From: SBAX01 sp964421865 | Lineage (GTDB): Bacteria > Planctomycetota > Phycisphaerae > UBA1845 | Assembly (NCBI GenBank): GCA_964421865.1 | Contig: CAYQZH010000019.1 | Location: 1 to 25,487, forward strand | Length of the DNA: 25,487 nucleotides | Direction: 5' to 3' | Shown: positions 15,341 through 22,807 of the stretch, piece after piece | Layout: every line of letters starts with the position of its first letter | Numbering within the stretch: the stretch's first letter is position 1 | The notes under the pieces: model-generated | The model's database searches: none | What the model was told of the DNA's origin: nothing | The model's input: the letters and a program-made list of their open reading frames with translations, nothing else | Position numbers and translations under genes: made by a program

Positions 15341-16093
15341 TTAAGGGGCGAAATCATCGGTCTTGGTGAAGCCTTCCGGCAGCTTGAGCTTGAAGGCGTC
15401 CTTCTCGAGCGCGGGGTTGACCACCAAGTCGGACAGGGTCGTCTGTCGGCCGCCCATCTCTCCACCCCGGGTGGGGAAGGTGCGCTCGATGCGGCGGGGG
15501 AGAAAATCCTTCTTGGCCAAGAACCAGGCGCCGTCGCCCGCTTCCTTGCCGTAGTGGACGTGGACCTCGTAGCACTCCTGGTCGCCGATTTTCGCCGTGC
15601 CTTTCAGTTCGACCTTCTCAGCCTTCATCTCGTCCGCGAAGGCCTCGGGGTTCAACAGTTTGCGAACGGCAATCGAAGCGATGACTCGGGCGTCTGAGCC
15701 GAGAACGGCCGCGTCGATATCCTCATAGGCGGTTTTTTTGCTGGGATCGACGAAGAAAACCAGATTCCCGTCGGAGCCGGCGGAGTATTCCGCAGCGTCG
15801 GCGGAGCCGGGCCGCTGGACTTTGACCTCGTAACGGTACTTCTCCGGGCCGAAGCCGAGCCAGCCGCTCAGGATGGCCGTGCCCTCGACGGTGGGAAGGC
15901 GGGCCTCGTCGGCGCCGAGTCCTTTGGCGACGGCCTTATACTGCACGACCTCGATCGCTTTGGCCGCCGCGTCGGCCTTCTTGAGGATTTCCATCGCGTC
16001 GGTCAGCTCGCCGTCTTTCTTCCCCGCGTCCTGGGCGGTCGCCGAGGCGGTCACCAAGCACAGCCCAAGCACAAAACTCGTTGCGTGTTTCAC
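15341..16093 (-). CDS. Exported LolA/LppX-fold-like protein (DUF2092-like)
   Basis: The 250-aa protein starts at a GTG (16091-16093) with GGAG about 8 nt upstream. A signal peptide is clear: 'MKHATSFVLGLCLVTASATA' then QDAG. The mature part begins with a charged helix ('DAMEILKKADAAAKAI') followed by strands such as 'VVQYKAVAKG', 'YRYEVKVQRPG', 'NLVFFVDPSKKTAYE', 'IGDQECYEVHVHYGK', 'WFLAKKDFLPRRIERTF' and a C-terminal 'FKLKLPEGFTKTDDFAP'. The order and the closing 'LPEGF' motif resemble DUF2092 and outer-membrane lipoprotein-sorting-like proteins with the LolA/LppX half-barrel, so a periplasmic lipid-binding or carrier role is possible but unproven. There is no lipobox. A candidate promoter lies at 16155-16183. 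Its function is not known. Confidence 0.7.
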   Translation of the reverse strand: MKHATSFVLGLCLVTASATAQDAGKKDGELTDAMEILKKADAAAKAIEVVQYKAVAKGLGADEARLPTVEGTAILSGWLGFGPEKYRYEVKVQRPGSADAAEYSAGSDGNLVFFVDPSKKTAYEDIDAAVLGSDARVIASIAVRKLLNPEAFADEMKAEKVELKGTAKIGDQECYEVHVHYGKEAGDGAWFLAKKDFLPRRIERTFPTRGGEMGGRQTTLSDLVVNPALEKDAFKLKLPEGFTKTDDFAP

Positions 16094-16141
16094 CGTCGCT
16101 TCTCCGTGTCGATCGTCGGGTTACCCGTCTCATCCGAGCCG

Positions 16142-16203
16142 AAGCCCGCGAAGCAGTCTAGCGATGGACCGGCCCTATGACCAGGGTCGGGGTTTGCGGG
16201 CTT
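16142..16203. promoter_or_regulatory. Nested inverted repeats with an embedded candidate promoter
   Basis: The outer arms AAGCCCGC (16142-16149) and GCGGGCTT (16196-16203) are perfectly complementary. Inside, CCGGCCCT (16169-16176) pairs with AGGGTCGG (16183-16190) at 7 of 8 positions. The structure begins 11 bp after the stop of the upstream minus-strand gene, so it may end that transcript. It also holds a minus-strand promoter candidate: TGGTCA (16178-16183), a 17-bp spacer, TAGACT (16155-16160), about 60 bp before the GTG at 16093. The -10 lies in GCTAGACTGC, the same 10-mer as in the atp promoter. Confidence 0.4.
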
Positions 16204-16213
16204 TGACGCGGCC

Positions 16214-17170
16214 TTAGAATCGGTATCGAAGGGCTGTGGTGACGTTCCAACCGTTGTATTCTTCCGGGCGGTAGAAATGGAACTTGTAGTCACCGCTCAA
16301 ATGGAGCGACCAGTGGTCGTCGAGCGGCAAAGCCCAACCTATTCCGAACAGGCAGCTAAACAACCAGTCGCGGACCTTCTGCTCGTCGTGATAGGCGTTC
16401 ACGCCGCTGACGGTATAGTCGCCCGCGCCCTCAGCGCTCACGTACCCGCTTTCGAACCCCGCGAGAAGGAAAGGCCGGCTCGTGCGGAGGCGTTGCTCCC
16501 ACGACGGGGCAGCGGGGATAGCGGAGACGGCGGGAACCTCCCAAGGATAATACTCCGCCGTTATCCCTGTGTAGTAGTAACCGTATTTGAAATCGACCTC
16601 GAGCGTCTGGTAGAGGAACCGCTGATGGTTGATGTCCTTGCCCGCGCCGCCTCCTACGAAGTAGGTCCAAATGAAACGGGAGCTTTCCTGGCGTCCGACG
16701 CCGGCGTACCAGGTCGTAAGCCCCAGATCCGTCTTTCGGTCGATGGGCGTGTAGGGATGGTCGAAGACGCCGAAGACGTCGAGTTTGAGGGGCAACTCCA
16801 GACGGCGATCGAGTTGTTGCTTGGTGGAGGCGAGTTTGATGTAGCTTCCCCGGAAGGCCAAGTCGAGGTGCCAACGCTTGCTCGGCGCGGGCGGCGCTTC
16901 ATCCGTCTCGCCCGTGGCGCCGTCTGTTTCGGACGGCCCGCTTCCCTTCGGGGACGACGTCTGGGGCGCGTTGATGATCGGCATCCGCGGCGCGGCGTCT
17001 TCGCCGCGGGACTCTTCGAGCGCGGAAGGCGCCCGCCAAGCCGTAGCGACGCGAAGGGGTGGGTCCCTCCCGGCGGAGGCTACGCAGCCGGCGCAGAGGC
17101 TCATCGCCAAGGCGAGGAGGGTCACCGTGATAATTCCGGGGTCGGGGCCGGAGGCTCCGGGGTCGCTCAT
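16214..17170 (-). CDS. Probable outer-membrane or surface protein of unknown function
   Basis: The 318-aa protein has a hydrophobic N-terminal segment 'IITVTLLALAMSLCAGC' (about residues 13-29). This is either a signal peptide or an imperfect lipobox (CAGC has Cys where Leu is usual). A Pro/Ser/Thr/Glu-rich stretch (about 40-95) follows. The rest is rich in alternating aromatic/Gly strands: 'WHLDLAFRGSYIKLAS', 'TWYAGVGRQESSRFIWTYFVGGGAG', 'DFKYGYYYTGITAEYYPW', 'WSLHLSGDYKFHFY'. It ends in 'VTTALRYRF' with a terminal Phe, typical of outer-membrane beta-barrels. AGGA lies 7 nt before the ATG at 17168-17170. No known family was recognised. It is 120 bp upstream of, and in the same direction as, the LolA-like gene, so a shared envelope role is possible. 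Confidence 0.65.
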   Translation of the reverse strand: MSDPGASGPDPGIITVTLLALAMSLCAGCVASAGRDPPLRVATAWRAPSALEESRGEDAAPRMPIINAPQTSSPKGSGPSETDGATGETDEAPPAPSKRWHLDLAFRGSYIKLASTKQQLDRRLELPLKLDVFGVFDHPYTPIDRKTDLGLTTWYAGVGRQESSRFIWTYFVGGGAGKDINHQRFLYQTLEVDFKYGYYYTGITAEYYPWEVPAVSAIPAAPSWEQRLRTSRPFLLAGFESGYVSAEGAGDYTVSGVNAYHDEQKVRDWLFSCLFGIGWALPLDDHWSLHLSGDYKFHFYRPEEYNGWNVTTALRYRF

Positions 17171-17503
17171 TTCCGAATCCTATCGCGCGTGACGCCTCCC
17201 GCCGGAGTATAGGAGACTCATCCGCCGTGTCCGCCGCGCGTCACCCAATCGTAGCCTGTTATCGACAGATCGGTTCGTCCCTAGAGGGTCGACACTTCGG
17301 GGCGCGTGCACAAGTCGGTTCGGTGCGTGCGCCACGCCGGTCGCCACGCGGGAGCGAGATTTCTCGGCCCTCGGCGCCAGGCCGGGCACGTCCGGACCGA
17401 TGTCCCCGGATTTGGCGATGCACCCCGACGACCGCCTTGGCCGATAACCTTGGAACCCGGGGTAATGTGCTTTCGGGGCATCGTCGCCAGACGGGTCGGC
17501 ACA
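17171..17503. other. Divergent spacer between the outer-membrane protein gene and the glycan cassette
   Basis: The region is 333 bp. On the minus strand TATACT (17206-17211) is a good -10 for the 318-aa protein gene, but its -35 is poor. On the plus strand an open frame continues from the glycosyltransferase gene back to 17306. It encodes an Arg/Pro-rich stretch unlike the paralogous downstream protein, so I treat it as non-coding. I could not place a convincing plus-strand promoter. Confidence 0.45.
17206..17211 (-). promoter_or_regulatory. Candidate -10 element of the 318-aa outer-membrane protein gene
   Basis: TATACT on the minus strand, 35 bp upstream of the ATG. The hexamer at the usual -35 distance (GCGGAC) is weak, so the promoter may need an activator or another sigma factor. 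Confidence 0.3.
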
Positions 17504-19381
17504 ATGAGCATCGGCGTGTTCAATCACGGTTGGTGGAAGCCCGCGTGTGATGCACTCTCCCGTAAATCGTTGACCTTGCCGATCGCCGAGCATCCGAGCG
17601 GCAACGCCTATGCCGCTCATCTCGGCAGTCGAATCACCAACGGGGAGACGGTCGCGACCCTCCTCCGCAAGAGCGGGGTCGGCCTGCTGATCGACAACGG
17701 GGGTACAGGCCTGGGCTTTGTGCGGAACAAAGAGTGCGCCGACGATCTCAAGCTGGCCCATGAGGTCGCCGGAACTCCTCTCTGTTCCCATTTCATCGAC
17801 CCACTCTCGACGACGTTCCAAGGGCTTGACTGGCGAGTCGTGTGGCAGAGCTTGCAAAGCCGAACCTGGTTGAAGACGGTATGGGATCGCGCTCATGCAC
17901 GCGAGTTACAGAACTTCGGAGTTCCCGGCGTCCTTCATTTGCCGATGGCAGCGCCGGACCGGGTGTACGATGCACGTCCTCTCGATCCGTCGCAGTGCCG
18001 TCCGGTCGTTTCTTTCGTTGGCGGCCAGAATACCAGTTACTTCGCGGCGACCGGAGCCGTGCCTTCCAACAGTTTGTTGGCCGGTACTCTGACCCAAGCC
18101 ATCCGCTCCGATCTGCGCGACGTGAGTTTCTATGATGCCTACTACGACGTCTTCGGGCTCGCGGAGCCCGTTGATCCGCATTCCCCATTGGAGGTGAACG
18201 TGCAGAAGACGTTCGCGTATTTCAATGCCAAACTCTTCTACCACGCATCCTTGTGCATCCGCAACCGGGATCGCTTTGCGATCTTCCTGAAGCGGAAATT
18301 GGGGGACACCTTTGAACTCCGTGGGGGCCGCTGGGATACGGCGTATGCCCTGCCGGTTCGTCCGCGGCTTGCGACTTCGGATGACTATTTCAATCATTTT
18401 CGAGAGGTCGCGATCAACTTGAACCTCGTAAATGGGAACGCGGAGAGCGGCCTTAACATGCGGCATTTCGAGATCACGGCCGCCGGCGGGTTCATGCTTT
18501 GCTGCCAACAGCCGGAGCTCGGGGACCATTTTCAGATTGGAAAGGAGTGCGCGGTTTTCAGCAACGAGGCCGATCTGTTAGAGAAGATTCAGTATTATCT
18601 CAGTCATCCGGACGAGAGAATCGCCATTGCCCAGGCCGGCCAAAGACGAACCCTGGGGCAGCACCTTTACAGTCACAGGCTGAAGTCTTTGCTGCAAATG
18701 GCCGAACCGAAGGCGTTGCCGGTGCCGTATTCGGCAAGTACATGGGCGGAGGACTGCAAGTCACTGCTCCCCATGCCGGACGTCATTCTTGATTGTGGAG
18801 CGAATGTCGGGCAAATGGCGGCCGGTTTTCGCCGGCTTTATCCGCAGGCGGAGATCTACAGCTTCGAGCCGGTGAAAGCCGTCTTTGACAAGCTACGAGG
18901 CTGTGCCCAGGAGTTGCGCGTCCACCCGGTCCGTAAGGCGGTGGGAGATCGGGACGGGAGGGTGAGGATGAATCTTACCACCAGTCCGGAGGCCAATTCC
19001 CTTCTTGGCTATCAGGAGGGCAATCCCTGTGCGAGGTGGACGGGAGTCATCGGCCAGGAGGAGGTCGAGGTTTGTACCCTGGATCGGTGGTGCGCCGAGC
19101 AGGGGATTTCATCGGAGCGGGTTGATATTCTGAAACTCGATGTGCAGGGCGCCGAACTCCAAGCTCTGTATGGCGCTCGCAAACTACTGGAAAGGACGAG
19201 GCTCGTCTACGTTGAAGTCTCCTTTGTGCCGATCTACAAAGATTGTCCGTTGTTTGGAGACATTGAGTCGTTCATGAAGGAGTGCGGGTACCGGCGATAT
19301 GCCGTGTATCCGTCGGACCAACCGCAAAACTGGGGAGATGCTTTGTACGTGAAGGGAGCGGAGAAAGGGGGTAAGGGATGA
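17504..19381 (+). CDS. CgeB-like glycosyltransferase fused to FkbM-family methyltransferase
   Basis: As called, 625 aa with two domains. Residues 1 to about 405 form a GT-B type glycosyltransferase of the CgeB / Glyco_trans_1_2 group. The C-terminal half has 'GNAESGLNMRHFEITAAGGFMLC', then 'FSNEADLLEKIQYYLSHPDER' and 'QRRTLGQHLYSHRLKSLL', the nucleotide-sugar binding part of that family. Residues about 425-600 form an FkbM SAM-dependent methyltransferase: 'VILDCGANVGQ' (motif I), 'IYSFEPV' (acidic SAM contact region) and 'VDILKLDVQGAEL'. The likely product is a methylated surface glycan; substrates are unknown. The start chosen is the ATG at 17504; an ATG at 17465 or 17306 would add atypical residues. 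The stop overlaps the next start (ATGA). The glycosyltransferase part is a paralogue of the next gene. Confidence 0.85.
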   Translation: MSIGVFNHGWWKPACDALSRKSLTLPIAEHPSGNAYAAHLGSRITNGETVATLLRKSGVGLLIDNGGTGLGFVRNKECADDLKLAHEVAGTPLCSHFIDPLSTTFQGLDWRVVWQSLQSRTWLKTVWDRAHARELQNFGVPGVLHLPMAAPDRVYDARPLDPSQCRPVVSFVGGQNTSYFAATGAVPSNSLLAGTLTQAIRSDLRDVSFYDAYYDVFGLAEPVDPHSPLEVNVQKTFAYFNAKLFYHASLCIRNRDRFAIFLKRKLGDTFELRGGRWDTAYALPVRPRLATSDDYFNHFREVAINLNLVNGNAESGLNMRHFEITAAGGFMLCCQQPELGDHFQIGKECAVFSNEADLLEKIQYYLSHPDERIAIAQAGQRRTLGQHLYSHRLKSLLQMAEPKALPVPYSASTWAEDCKSLLPMPDVILDCGANVGQMAAGFRRLYPQAEIYSFEPVKAVFDKLRGCAQELRVHPVRKAVGDRDGRVRMNLTTSPEANSLLGYQEGNPCARWTGVIGQEEVEVCTLDRWCAEQGISSERVDILKLDVQGAELQALYGARKLLERTRLVYVEVSFVPIYKDCPLFGDIESFMKECGYRRYAVYPSDQPQNWGDALYVKGAEKGGKG

Positions 19382-20673
19382 GCCGGCGCCCGCTGCGGAT
19401 CGCCACAACGAAGCAACTGGAGCGCTCCGTACGAGAGGCGGGGTGTGAGGCGTTCGTACTTCCCGACTTGAGTAGTTTGGATTTCAACAGGCCCTTGGCC
19501 CAACGGTTGGCGGACGGTGCGACTTACCGACCGTTCCTAGAAAGGAACGACATTGAGCTTGTCCTCGATTTTAACACCGAGGCGCTCACGCTCTCGCCCT
19601 CCCCGTCTAGCCCGGATCAAGTGGCTCTGACGACGGCGACCCTGGGCATTCCCTATGTGGCGTGCTATTTGGACCCGGTGACTGCGACAATGGCCCAGGT
19701 CCCGTGGAGTGATCACTGGCAGTTGTTAGAGCAGAACAGTTGGATCAAGTGGATTTGGGAGACAGGACACGCGGAGGAGTTGACGAAGCTCGGCGTGCCC
19801 AACGTCGTGACGCTGCCCATGGGGGCCGCCGACGGGGACTTCGACCTGAGTCCCTTGCCGGAGCCGGACCCGGGTCCGGTCGTGGCCTTCATGGGGCACC
19901 CGGCCTCCTCGTGGTTCGGCTCGGCGCAGGCGGTCGAGCCGCGAGCGTTGTTCGCCGGTCTCATGGCCGCGGCGGTGCGTGCCGACATGCCCGACCTTCC
20001 GTTTCACAAGATCTACTACGATCTATATCAGTTCGGCGCGCCTCCGAATCCGTCCGACGATCCGCAAGCCCGGGCGGCCAAGGCGCGGCAGTATTACGAT
20101 CAGAAGTTCATCTACAATGCCTACCTGGCTCTGAAACAGCGCGATCGGTTCGCGCGGTTTCTGAAGGCGAAGCTGGGGGACCTCTTCGAGCTTGTCGGCG
20201 ATCACTGGGACACTCATTACGGACTGAAGCACACGCCGCGGATATGGGATATGAAGGTGCTCCACGATCGAATGCGACGGGTTCCGATTTGCTTGAACCT
20301 GATGAAGGGCAATTTGGAGACTGGACTGAATATCCGTCATTTCGAGATCACGTCGCACGGGGGATTCATGTTGACCTATTTCACGCCGGAGCTTGCGAGT
20401 TGCTTCGGGGTCGGTAGGGAATGCGACGTGTTCCACAATGAGGCGGAGCTACTGGAGAAGATCGGGTATTACCTCGAACATGCCGAGGAGCGAAAGGCCA
20501 TCGCGGCAGCGGGACAACGGCGCACACTGGGCGAGCACTTGTATAGTCATCGCATCCTAAAGCTGGTCGAACTGCTGACAACGGCGGGTGTTCTGCCCAC
20601 GAGAGGAATCGGCCAGCGGGCGCCCACTGTGCAGCGGACCCCGCCCAAGGCGCTGACGATTCAGGGCGCGTAA
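19378..20673 (+). CDS. CgeB-like glycosyltransferase, paralogue of the preceding fusion
   Basis: The 431-aa glycosyltransferase aligns over its whole length with the first domain of the upstream gene. Matching blocks include 'RDRFARFLKAKLGDLFEL' with 'RDRFAIFLKRKLGDTFEL', 'GLNIRHFEITSHGGFML' with 'GLNMRHFEITAAGGFML', and 'AGQRRTLGEHLYSHRILKL' with 'AGQRRTLGQHLYSHRLKSL'. The N-terminal part ('IPYVACYLDPVTA', 'LGVPNVVTLPMGAAD') resembles the DUF3880-type half of CgeB proteins. It has no methyltransferase domain; instead a short tail of about 30 residues ends it. Start and upstream stop overlap by 4 bp, and GGGGGTAAGGG precedes the ATG. The next gene, 16 bp on, supplies a separate FkbM domain. 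It is probably cytoplasmic; donor and acceptor sugars are unknown. Confidence 0.87.
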   Translation: MSRRPLRIATTKQLERSVREAGCEAFVLPDLSSLDFNRPLAQRLADGATYRPFLERNDIELVLDFNTEALTLSPSPSSPDQVALTTATLGIPYVACYLDPVTATMAQVPWSDHWQLLEQNSWIKWIWETGHAEELTKLGVPNVVTLPMGAADGDFDLSPLPEPDPGPVVAFMGHPASSWFGSAQAVEPRALFAGLMAAAVRADMPDLPFHKIYYDLYQFGAPPNPSDDPQARAAKARQYYDQKFIYNAYLALKQRDRFARFLKAKLGDLFELVGDHWDTHYGLKHTPRIWDMKVLHDRMRRVPICLNLMKGNLETGLNIRHFEITSHGGFMLTYFTPELASCFGVGRECDVFHNEAELLEKIGYYLEHAEERKAIAAAGQRRTLGEHLYSHRILKLVELLTTAGVLPTRGIGQRAPTVQRTPPKALTIQGA

Positions 20674-20688
20674 TTCGGGGCCGAGGCC

Positions 20689-21417
20689 GTGACGAGCGTT
20701 CAGATCGACCATTTATACCGTGCCCAGTTCGGTGAAGATCGCATTCTATGGCAGGTGTTTCGCCGGCGGGTGAGCGGGTATTTCGTCGAAGTCGGCGCTT
20801 ACGACGGGGTGACTTTAAGCAATACCTACTTCCTCGAACAACTGGGTTGGCACGGGCTTCTCGTCGAGCCGATTCTGCCGCTGTGTGATCGGGCCGCACA
20901 GAGTCGACCGCGCAGTCGAGTGATCCACGGGGCCTGCGGAAAGCGGGGTAGTCACGGTACAACGAGGTTCACGGTAGCGCAGAACGTGCCGGTGTTGTCC
21001 TTCTTGCGGGCGGACCAGGATCACATCGACCGGTGCGTGCGAGAGGGCGCCGAGCTTGTGCAGATCGACGTGCCCTTGATGACTCTGGACGACATCCTCT
21101 TGCAGGAACGCCGCAGTCCCGGTCCTCTCGGCGGACCTTGGCAGCCGAACGGCGGATGGAGCATCGACGTTGTGTCGATCGATACGGAGGGATGCGAACT
21201 GGACGTGTTGGACGGATTCAACTTGGAGCGGTTCCGCCCGCGTGTCCTTGTGATCGAGAACGACCGCCCGTCCGGCGAGGCCATCGAGCCGTATTTGAAT
21301 GGGCGCGGATACCGGAAGTTCCACCGGCAAAAGATCAATGACTTTTACGTTCGTAGGGAGGATGCGGCCACTGATCTGACACTGGACGGTTTTCTTCTAC
21401 CGCCGCGGCTGGTGTGA
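20689..21417 (+). CDS. FkbM family methyltransferase
   Basis: The 242-aa SAM-dependent methyltransferase starts at a GTG (20689-20691) with GAGG and GGGG just upstream. The N-terminal 'QFGEDRILWQVF' is followed by motif I 'GYFVEVGAYDGVTLSNTYFLEQLGWHGLLVEPI', the usual FkbM SAM site, and later 'IDVVSIDTEGCELDVLDGF' and 'PRVLVIENDRPSG'. FkbM enzymes O-methylate sugars or polyketide hydroxyls; with two glycosyltransferases upstream, a glycan substrate is likely (inference). It lies 15 bp after the upstream stop and is the last gene of the cassette. It is clearly different in sequence from the FkbM domain of the fusion (DTEG against DVQG at the motif), so it is not a recent copy of it. Confidence 0.88.
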   Translation: MTSVQIDHLYRAQFGEDRILWQVFRRRVSGYFVEVGAYDGVTLSNTYFLEQLGWHGLLVEPILPLCDRAAQSRPRSRVIHGACGKRGSHGTTRFTVAQNVPVLSFLRADQDHIDRCVREGAELVQIDVPLMTLDDILLQERRSPGPLGGPWQPNGGWSIDVVSIDTEGCELDVLDGFNLERFRPRVLVIENDRPSGEAIEPYLNGRGYRKFHRQKINDFYVRREDAATDLTLDGFLLPPRLV

Positions 21418-21445
21418 ATCACGGCTTCGCGCCGAGGGGGACTCA

Positions 21446-22015
21446 TCAAGACGACAGGTCCGGGGGGCGAGCCTCGAGCCACGCCATCGGGCAGAACCGG
21501 CGCGACTGTGAGACGAGGGCAATGACGGACAGGGCAAGAAGGCCGATGTTCACGAGTAGCTTGGTCCAAATCACTACCGGTCCGGCACCGCAGCCGCAGT
21601 CGAAGACGACCTGAAAGAAAGAGATCGCCTTTTCGGTCTGAATGGACAAGGCCCGCAGAAAAATGGCCGGGGTAAATACACACAACATAATACCGAGCAT
21701 AGCGGCCGCACCGCGCACCGCAAAACCGCCGATGAGGGCAAGCCCCGCGATAATCTCAAGCCAGGGCAGTACGATTGCAGTTGCGTTGAGATAGACAGGC
21801 GGGGACTCGGGCAGCATGTGGTACATCCGCACTTGCTTGAGAAAATCGAACGGCTCGCGGACCTTCATCGCCCCCATATAGATAAAGGTAGCGGCAAGAA
21901 TGAGCCGCACCAAAAGCAGCGGAATACCGCTCTGGTCAAGCCGCCGCAGGATGGATTCGCGCCGGTCCACTATTCCTCGCTCGCCGTGGAAACCGGCATT
22001 CTCTTGGCCGTCCAT
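21446..22015 (-). CDS. DoxX/MauE-like membrane protein
   Basis: The 189-aa protein has four membrane helices at about residues 26-46 ('GIPLLLVRLILAATFIYMGA'), 76-97 ('TAIVLPWLEIIAGLALIGGF'), 100-124 ('AAAMLGIMLCVFTPAIFLRAL') and 148-170. The pattern 'RLxLAxxFxYMGxxKxxxP' and the later 'FDCGCGAGP' Cys pair match the DoxX / methylamine-utilisation MauE group, linked in other bacteria to quinol or thiol redox work at the membrane. I start at the ATG at 22013-22015 with GGAG just upstream; a TTG at 22024 would add three residues. It overlaps the end of the rhodanese gene by 46 bp, so the two are almost certainly co-transcribed. A shared role in sulfur or thiol redox chemistry is inference. Confidence 0.8.
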   Translation of the reverse strand: MDGQENAGFHGERGIVDRRESILRRLDQSGIPLLLVRLILAATFIYMGAMKVREPFDFLKQVRMYHMLPESPPVYLNATAIVLPWLEIIAGLALIGGFAVRGAAAMLGIMLCVFTPAIFLRALSIQTEKAISFFQVVFDCGCGAGPVVIWTKLLVNIGLLALSVIALVSQSRRFCPMAWLEARPPDLSS

Positions 22016-22611
22016 TCGCTCCAACCGCCGGCATAGAGGAAAAGCGCCTCGTTGGGCACGCCGGCCTCAATCAATTCGCGGCACATAAAGACGCTGTCCT
22101 CGCAGTCTCCGCCGCCGCAATAGACGATGACCCTCTCGACGCCGCCGGCCCGGGCGACCACATTGTCGATGGAGCCTTCGGGTTCATAAGAGTCGCAATG
22201 GACGGCGCCGGGGATGTGCCCTTCGTTGAAGAGATCAGCCTTTCGTGCGTCCACGAAGATGTTCAGACCTTGGGCCGTTCGCAGATCCTTCCAGATCTCG
22301 ACGACCTCCTCGAAGCTGATTTCCTGGTAATCGTGCTGCAGATGTTTCGCCGCTCCGCCTTTCGAGGTAGATGAGGAGCCCGGGGGCGGGGATGAAAGCG
22401 GCGCGCCCGCCGTGGCGACCGGAATCGGACCGTTCGCGGGGAGCGCGACGACATCGGGCTTCGCCTTCGTCCCGGGGCTGCCTTTGTCAAAATAGTTTTT
22501 GGTTAGGTGGATCGAGCCGGTCTCGCGCGCGGCATTCGCGCCGAACCCCAGGCCGATGCCCAACAGGCCCAGTACGAGCAACTCGAACGACGTTCTCGAA
22601 AAGGCGTTCAT
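21970..22611 (-). CDS. Membrane-anchored rhodanese-domain protein
   Basis: The 213-aa protein has one N-terminal hydrophobic helix (about residues 9-27, 'FELLVLGLLGIGLGFGANAA'), a Pro/Ser/Thr-rich linker (about 50-85), and a rhodanese domain (about 92-208). The domain has 'IFVDARKADLFNEGHIPGAVHCDSY', the family entry motif, and the active-site loop 'VIVYCGGGDCEDS', whose first Cys is the expected persulfide carrier; a second Cys sits five residues later. The likely reaction is sulfur transfer, or thiol redox work given the Cys pair, on the outer face of the membrane. GGAAG lies 8 nt before the ATG at 22609-22611. The 3' end overlaps the DoxX/MauE-like gene in another frame. Confidence 0.85.
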   Translation of the reverse strand: MNAFSRTSFELLVLGLLGIGLGFGANAARETGSIHLTKNYFDKGSPGTKAKPDVVALPANGPIPVATAGAPLSSPPPGSSSTSKGGAAKHLQHDYQEISFEEVVEIWKDLRTAQGLNIFVDARKADLFNEGHIPGAVHCDSYEPEGSIDNVVARAGGVERVIVYCGGGDCEDSVFMCRELIEAGVPNEALFLYAGGWSEWTAKRMPVSTASEE

Positions 22612-22807
22612 TGCGAGTTCTTCCCCAAGGCTCGGGTATGTGAACCAACACCAAGCTGTTGAATCATGCCGAACGCAACGGTCACGGTCAACGAAGTCGG
22701 CGTCGTCGTTACCTCCAAGTGACAGTGGCAGCCCGTCACGCCCAAGAACTCCGGCCCGCCAGTCCGAGAAGCCGCCGACGCACGGTAGAGGGCGACCGCG
22801 CAGAGCG

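Noticed and set aside
17306..17503. Longer N-terminus for the glycosyltransferase-methyltransferase fusion
   Set aside because: Arg/Pro-rich with no counterpart in the paralogous gene at 19378; similarity begins after the ATG at 17504.
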